The notes under the pieces were generated by a model that was not told the origin of the DNA, did not search any database, and saw only the letters and a list, made by a program, of their open reading frames with translations. This document shows, piece by piece, positions 53,269 to 58,242 of a DNA stretch of 58,242 bases. Every line of letters starts with the position of its first letter. The first letter of the stretch is position 1. This stretch comes from Chromera velia (Eukaryota; Sar; Chromeraceae), in the NCBI GenBank assembly GCA_018398765.1, contig JAHBMJ010000071.1:1-58242 (forward strand), read 5' to 3'. A program made the translations under genes and the position numbers.

Positions 53269-54770
53269 ATGGGCTCGTGCGTCGGAAAGAACAGTCGAGA
53301 AAGTCGCGTGGTCTCCCAGGCCCGCACTGCACCCTCCACTCCCATCTGGTCTTCGCGAAACGCTTCGAGAGGTGAGCAGATAATCATTAATTGGATTTTG
53401 ACACGCTGGTGTAGCGAAAGGGGGAGAGGCTCACGCGTGTGGGATTCATGGGCTGCGTTGCATCAACTATGGCCAAATGTATGCTGCTCTCTCACAGTCC
53501 GTGCTGCTTCCCATGCACATGGAGAAAGCGTTTTGCTTGTTTGCACGCCTCTGAATGTCTGTCTACTTGCCTCCATGCAGAGTTCGAGACGGTAGTGACA
53601 AGAGAGTGGGGGGTTCCTCAAAGTGCGCGTATGTCGGTGAATCCCTCCCCATCTCCGTCTGAAGGGGGGAGAAGCGGAATCGGCAGCGGTAGCAAGAGTC
53701 TGCAGATGGACTTGGCCCCTCTCTTCAGGCGGCCGGTCGGGAGGGTCATTCGGTCATTCCGACCTGTGACCGCAGAGAGTCTCCGCGCGGCTCTCGAGGC
53801 TTTCATCATGAGGGGGGAGACGGACGACCTCTGCCTGCTGCTGTTTGTGGGGGCTGATATAGATGGCTTTGTGGACGGACAGACAGCGCTCATGAGAGCC
53901 ATTGACGCCCGCAGCTCGTCTGCTGTTCGAGTGCTCGTAGAGGCGGGGGCCAACCTTGAGTTGCAGTGCGTGGGTGGGGCGCTCGGAGGAGAGACAGCGC
54001 TCCACCTCGCGTGCAGAACAGAGCAGCCCGAGGTGGGTAAGTTCCTCCTTTCTATGGGGGCAAACTGCAACGCCGAGACGGCGGAGGGGTGGAGAGCCCT
54101 GCACCTCGCGGCCTTCTCCGGGTGGCTTGGCTTGGTGAGATCTCTGCTTTTGCACGGTGCAGAGCTCCATGCGAAAAGCTTCTACGGAGACACGGCGCTT
54201 CATCGAAGCGTGTTTGGAGGTCAGAGAGCCGTGACCGAGCTGCTGCTCGACCGGGGCGCCCGAGTGAATGAGAAAGGAGAGAACGACACCACCCCCCTCT
54301 TCTACACCGTCCTCCCACGAGCGGGGGGACAAGAGCTGACTGACAACAGAGACATCGCAGAGCTCCTCCTTTCCAGGGGAGCAGATGCGAATGCAAAGGA
54401 GAGTGTGAGGGGCAGGACCGTCCTCCACGAGGCGGCCTGTTGGGGGTCTGCAGACGTTGTGCAGGCCCTGCTTGTGAAGGGGGGTGCGGATGTGCACGCG
54501 ACTAGCAAGTGCGGCTGCACAGCGCTGCACTACTCAGCGTTTCGCGTGAAGCTCATGAATGAGTGCGGAGTTGATATGAAGAAGAAACTTGAAATAGCAA
54601 AAACGCTCGTCTCCCACGGTGTTGACGTGAAAGCGGTAGACAACCTGGGCATGTCAGCCTCCCGAGTTGCCGAGATGTACCTCGCTGCAGACTCCCCTAT
54701 CCGCACCTTCCTTGCAGAAGTGACCCAAGGACAGTCTGCCCCTTTGTCGGGGAAGGCGGTAGCCACTTAG
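53269..54770 (+). CDS. Ankyrin-repeat protein with predicted N-terminal acylation
   Basis: Two exons, 53269-53371 and 53581-54770, encode about 430 residues. The intron has donor AGAG|GTGAGC and acceptor CCATGCAG|AG, and the split Glu codon (G|AG) keeps the frame. The protein starts MGSCVGKNSRESR: Gly2 followed by Cys4 and Lys7 fits N-myristoylation plus palmitoylation, which would tether it to a membrane. A Ser/Pro/Gly-rich stretch follows (SPSPSEGG). Residues about 115-395 hold seven to eight ankyrin repeats, seen in words such as GETALHLACR, GWRALHLAAFSGWLGLV, GDTALHRSVFGG, GRTVLHEAACWGSADVV and GCTALHYSAF. Ankyrin repeats bind partner proteins; no enzymatic domain is attached. The start is chosen for the acylation motif and splice phase. 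An unspliced frame opening at 53439 would add unrelated Cys-rich sequence and is less likely. Confidence 0.8.
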
Positions 54771-56267
54771 CCCAGCGACCCCCCCTCTATTTAAGAAGCC
54801 AGAGGTCGATAAGATCAGAAAGAAAGACGGGATGGGTGGGCAGGCGGACAAGAAAGCAGGCAGAAATACTACTAGCATGATCCGCTATGCGTCTTTCGTC
54901 CTTTTCTCTCTCTCTTGGCGTCCTTCTTTGTTCAGAAGCGGCTGACATGACATACATTGATGTGAAAGGAAGGCTTCAGGGAGAAAGACGGGAGATGGGG
55001 TACGGACTGCATGAGTCTATCTGCATCTGAGTGTAAGTGGACGACGAATTGTGTCTTCCTTTCACAGTGTCTGTATCTTTTAGAATTCGCTTCTTGAGTC
55101 TGGCGATGACGTTCATTCATCGTTCCGGTGTGCAAGTCGTGTATGCTTGCGTCAACTGCAGCAGGAGGGAGCGTCAACTGCTCTGGCAGCCCCCCTTCAG
55201 TTGTTTTTTTCCAACTATATCCCCTCTGTCATGCATTGCATGGGTGGCTTTTTTGAAATGAGCAGAGAAAGAAACCTCTCCCTTATCTGAAGCGAAGGAT
55301 CGACGATGGGGAGAGGTGCCTGCCGGCTCTTTCTTGTTTGTGGGATGCACCCAGAGAGTCCGGGATGCCGATAGAGCCAGGAACTGTTGCACAGGGAGGC
55401 AATGGGAAAGGAGACTGTCAGTCAGTCTGAAAGAAAGAGATTCATCAGATAAAGAAAACAAACAAAAGGACGGACGCGTCCGGCCGATGGAGACTGATGA
55501 AGATCTGAAAAAGAAGAGAGTTGAGGTAGAGGTTCCAAGGTTCACGAAAAAGCGAATGAATAAGGAATAAGCGAATAAAGAAAGAAGTAGTAGATAAATG
55601 TAGCATAGGCGTGTGCACACGAGAAGGAAGAGAACCACGGACAAATTTTCTCTTCCCCCCCCTCTCTTCATGGGTGCTTGATGAAAGGCGCGACAAGTCC
55701 GTTGGTTGACCCTGTGTGAATGGCAGTTCTTTCCTTTCCTTTCCTTTCTGTCTTCTCACGATTTAATTTTGTTTCTTTCTTTCAACATGGATGGACCCCC
55801 TGCGATTGGTGTCGGGGTGTGCTTTGGTCGTGGGGACATGTATTTTGTTCTTTCTTTTGTGTCTGTCCCATTCCCTCCCATCCCCTGGTCCTCCTTCTCT
55901 GTAGCTTTGTGGCAGTGACCCTTGGGGGCAAAAAAACTTTTTTGATTTTCTTTTTTTTTAAAGGGGAAAACAAGTGAGTACATGGGTGCAAGAAGAGGAA
56001 AGACAAGCAGCAAGGACGGGAAGGGGAAGGAAATGAGATGGAAGGGTGGGGAATGAGTGGAGCGGGTAAGGGTGAGCCTCCTTCCTCTCTGGCTTGTTGC
56101 CTGCCTGCCTATCTTGTTCTCTTCCTTTTTTTTTTTTAAGGTGCATGCGCTGCAATGGGTTCCCCTCCTCCTCCCCCTTCGAGATTCTCCGTTCCTTCCT
56201 TCCTTCCTTTGTGTTACCCGTAAGGTTCACTGGTTAGGCTTACGCCGCAGATGAGTGTGGATGTGTG

Positions 56268-56300
<33 letters not shown>

Positions 56301-57235
56301 AGGGAGAGAAAAACGGGGAGGCATTGCCTCTGGCTGGCTTCCTTTGTTCTGCATCTTTGCAGTATGAAGGGGCTGCCTCGCTAATTCAGTGAGTAAGAAG
56401 AAAAGAGCACTCATCCATCTATCTATCCGCATTATGACCAAGTGAATATGAACCCGTGACTCCTCTTCCGACGGACCTGAATCGTACTCACCGTCTCACC
56501 GTGCGTGATTGTGAGTGAGGAAGTGAGAGAGAGTGCGTGCCTGGGATGGAGGTGTGCCTCTGTGGGTGTTCTTAAAATGGTTATCGCCTCCATTGCCATC
56601 AAATCGACTCAAATGGTCTCGATTCTTTGTTCAGTGGGTTGGCTTTCCGTCTTGGTGACGGTTTTTTCCACTCTATTCGTCTCTAACCCCCCCTTCTCTC
56701 CCCTCCCCACTCTCCACCTCTATCACTTGCTTGTTTCATGCGAATGCAGTGACTTTGTTTTATTTGTCTTCTCGTTTGTTCGCTTCCTAGCTCGAGTGTT
56801 GCCGCATGATTTTGAAAGAGAACGAAGTGTGTGAGATGAAGTGAGGCAAGCTTGGAGTGATTGCTTCTGAAGCTGATTCTTCGTGAATTGACATGAAAGG
56901 GCAAAGCGGGCGCCTGCTTCCAAGAAGTTTCTTGCTGCTCATTGGATAAAGAACGACTATTTGAAGTAAGGCTGAAAGAAAATGTGCCAACGGCAGAGGC
57001 AGAGAAGAGACACACAGTAAAGCTCCGACGGGGACAAAAAACAAGCAAGAAAGAGAGAAGCCTTTCAGCCAGGCGTCTCAACAGCAAAGTCGAAGAGAGG
57101 GAGTTGCCCCAACAAACAAAAGGGGAATTAACCGAAAGAGAGAGCACAGAGTTAAGCAAAAGCGGGCGTTCCAATTCAGGGACTATCTGAGAAGATGAGA
57201 CAGGGTGGGGAAAAAAGAGAGATGCTAGGCAGTGG
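54771..57235. other. Non-coding stretch after the ankyrin gene
   Basis: The first part is probably the 3' untranslated region. The rest has pyrimidine and purine tracts, a GT run (56271-56299) and short frames without recognisable domains (the longest are about 165 codons on the minus strand and look compositional). Confidence 0.4.
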
Positions 57236-58140
57236 GGAGGGGTGTTGCAGATGTTCGATTATGTGAGGAGAGAGAGAAGGAAAGCGGTACAGCGAGAAAG
57301 GGAGACGCGAATAGACGACCTGTCTCACAGTCCCTCCTTTCTCTTCGAAAGGCTCTCACACGTTGTCGAATCGGCATGAATGCGGGCAGAGTGCGATATT
57401 GCACAGCGAATTTCTGACTCTTATTCCTTTCTCATCCCCCCTCTGTCCCTTTCCATGCTTCCGCGTCTTACCTTTAATTGCGTGACTTTCTATTTCTGGT
57501 CAGATTACGATTTGTGGTGGATGCAACCTTGTCAAGCAGTGCTGCTGGACGATTGCTGTCCCTCTGCCTTCATGTGGCTTTTCTTCTTTTGCCTTTTCTC
57601 GTTGTTCTCCCTCCTTCTGGACCCCCCTTTTCACTCTTCCTCTTGTAGAGCTTTGTCTGTTCATGGATGTGACAAAAGCTGCCAGAGAGCTGCCAGAGAG
57701 TAAGGAGACGTGTTGCAGATGTGCGATTATGTGAGGAGAGACAAAGGGAAAGAGAGACAATCAGACAGGGAGACGCGAATTGACGACCTGTCTCACAGTC
57801 CCTCCTTTCTCTTCGGGGGCCCCTTACACATTCGACCAGCATGAACGGGGGTTTGCAGCTTGATTTCTCTTGCTCCCTGATTCATTCTTCGCAAACCCCT
57901 TTTTCCCTTCTCTTTGCATCCCCGTCTTGCCTTTAATTGCATGTAATTCTGTCCCAGGAATAATTATGAGTCGCGCAAGCGATTAAACTTTGTCAAGCAG
58001 TGCTGCTAGACATTTTTTCCCTCATTCTTCAAGTAGCTTTTTCTCCTTTGGTATTTCTCTTTCTTCCTTTTCCTCCTTTTTTCCTCATCTTTTCTCTCTC
58101 TCGTGTGGTTCGCTTCTACTCATGGATGTGACAAAAGGCT
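57236..58140. repeat. Tandem duplication, period 468 bp, two units
   Basis: GTGTTGCAGATG and GATTATGTGAGGAGAGA at 57242 recur at 57710. Both units share GACCTGTCTCACAGTCCCTC, then CTTTAATTGC, TTGTCAAGCAGTGCTGCT and, near their ends, CATGGATGTGACAAAA. The best conserved blocks are separated by diverged pyrimidine-rich sequence. No protein frame is shared. The remaining sequence to 58242 holds nothing recognised. Confidence 0.7.
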
Positions 58141-58242
58141 CTGGCCGGAGGACTGTCGTTTGTCAATTTGACTTCTCCTGTCCACAGAGGAAGGGAGAGA
58201 ATGATTATGGAGCAGGTGTGCTGTATGGAGTAGGGCGGGGCC

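Noticed and set aside
53754-54530. 258-codon minus-strand frame
   Set aside because: It lies antisense to the ankyrin repeats, whose sense translation is unmistakable.

Overview
The window is eukaryotic nuclear DNA. Coding sequence is split by short GT-AG introns with pyrimidine-rich 3' ends, exons are small to mid-sized, simple repeats are everywhere, and eukaryotic retrotransposons (Ty1/copia, APE-type LINEs) and DNA transposons fill most of the space. Protein style (long Ser/acidic inserts, a Patched-type membrane protein, an acylated ankyrin protein) and base composition suggest an alveolate. A chromerid alga such as Chromera velia is my best guess. This is inference from style, not from a species-specific marker.

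Layout. 1-1.2 kb: end of a Ty1/copia pol gene (RNase H) and its downstream LTR. 1.2-4.5 kb: no supported gene. 4.5-5.5 kb: a 1.0-kb element with a perfect 9-bp target duplication (Mutator-like). 6-12.6 kb: three copies of a ~480-bp repeat around a ~1,484-bp tandem repeat (2.3 copies), with one copy split by a 940-bp hAT-like element. 12.8-14.2 kb: a 619-bp segment present twice without difference on the two sides of a single N, probably an assembly artefact. 14.5-17.6 kb: an unrecognised five-exon gene on the minus strand. 18.4-26.0 kb: a decayed Ty1/copia element on the minus strand with both LTRs. 26-38.6 kb: three plus-strand LINE copies in a row, the last split by a TIR element. 40.4-46.7 kb: a Patched-family (RND, sterol-sensing-domain) gene on the minus strand in seven exons. 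47.6-50.2 kb: a degenerate ~50-75-bp minisatellite split by a 979-bp inverted-repeat element. 50.9-52.3 kb: a second Mutator-like element that shares its core with the 36.9-38.2 kb element but has different ends. 53.3-54.8 kb: a two-exon ankyrin-repeat gene with a predicted N-acylated start. 54.8-58.2 kb: no supported gene, and a 468-bp tandem duplication.

Three host genes are supported: the Patched-like transporter, the ankyrin protein and the unknown minus-strand gene. In each, splice phases agree at most junctions. They share no evident pathway and do not form an operon. Everything else is mobile or repetitive DNA in which many elements are nested, so the relative order of several insertions can be read. 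No tRNA, rRNA, CRISPR array or bacterial-type regulatory site was seen.
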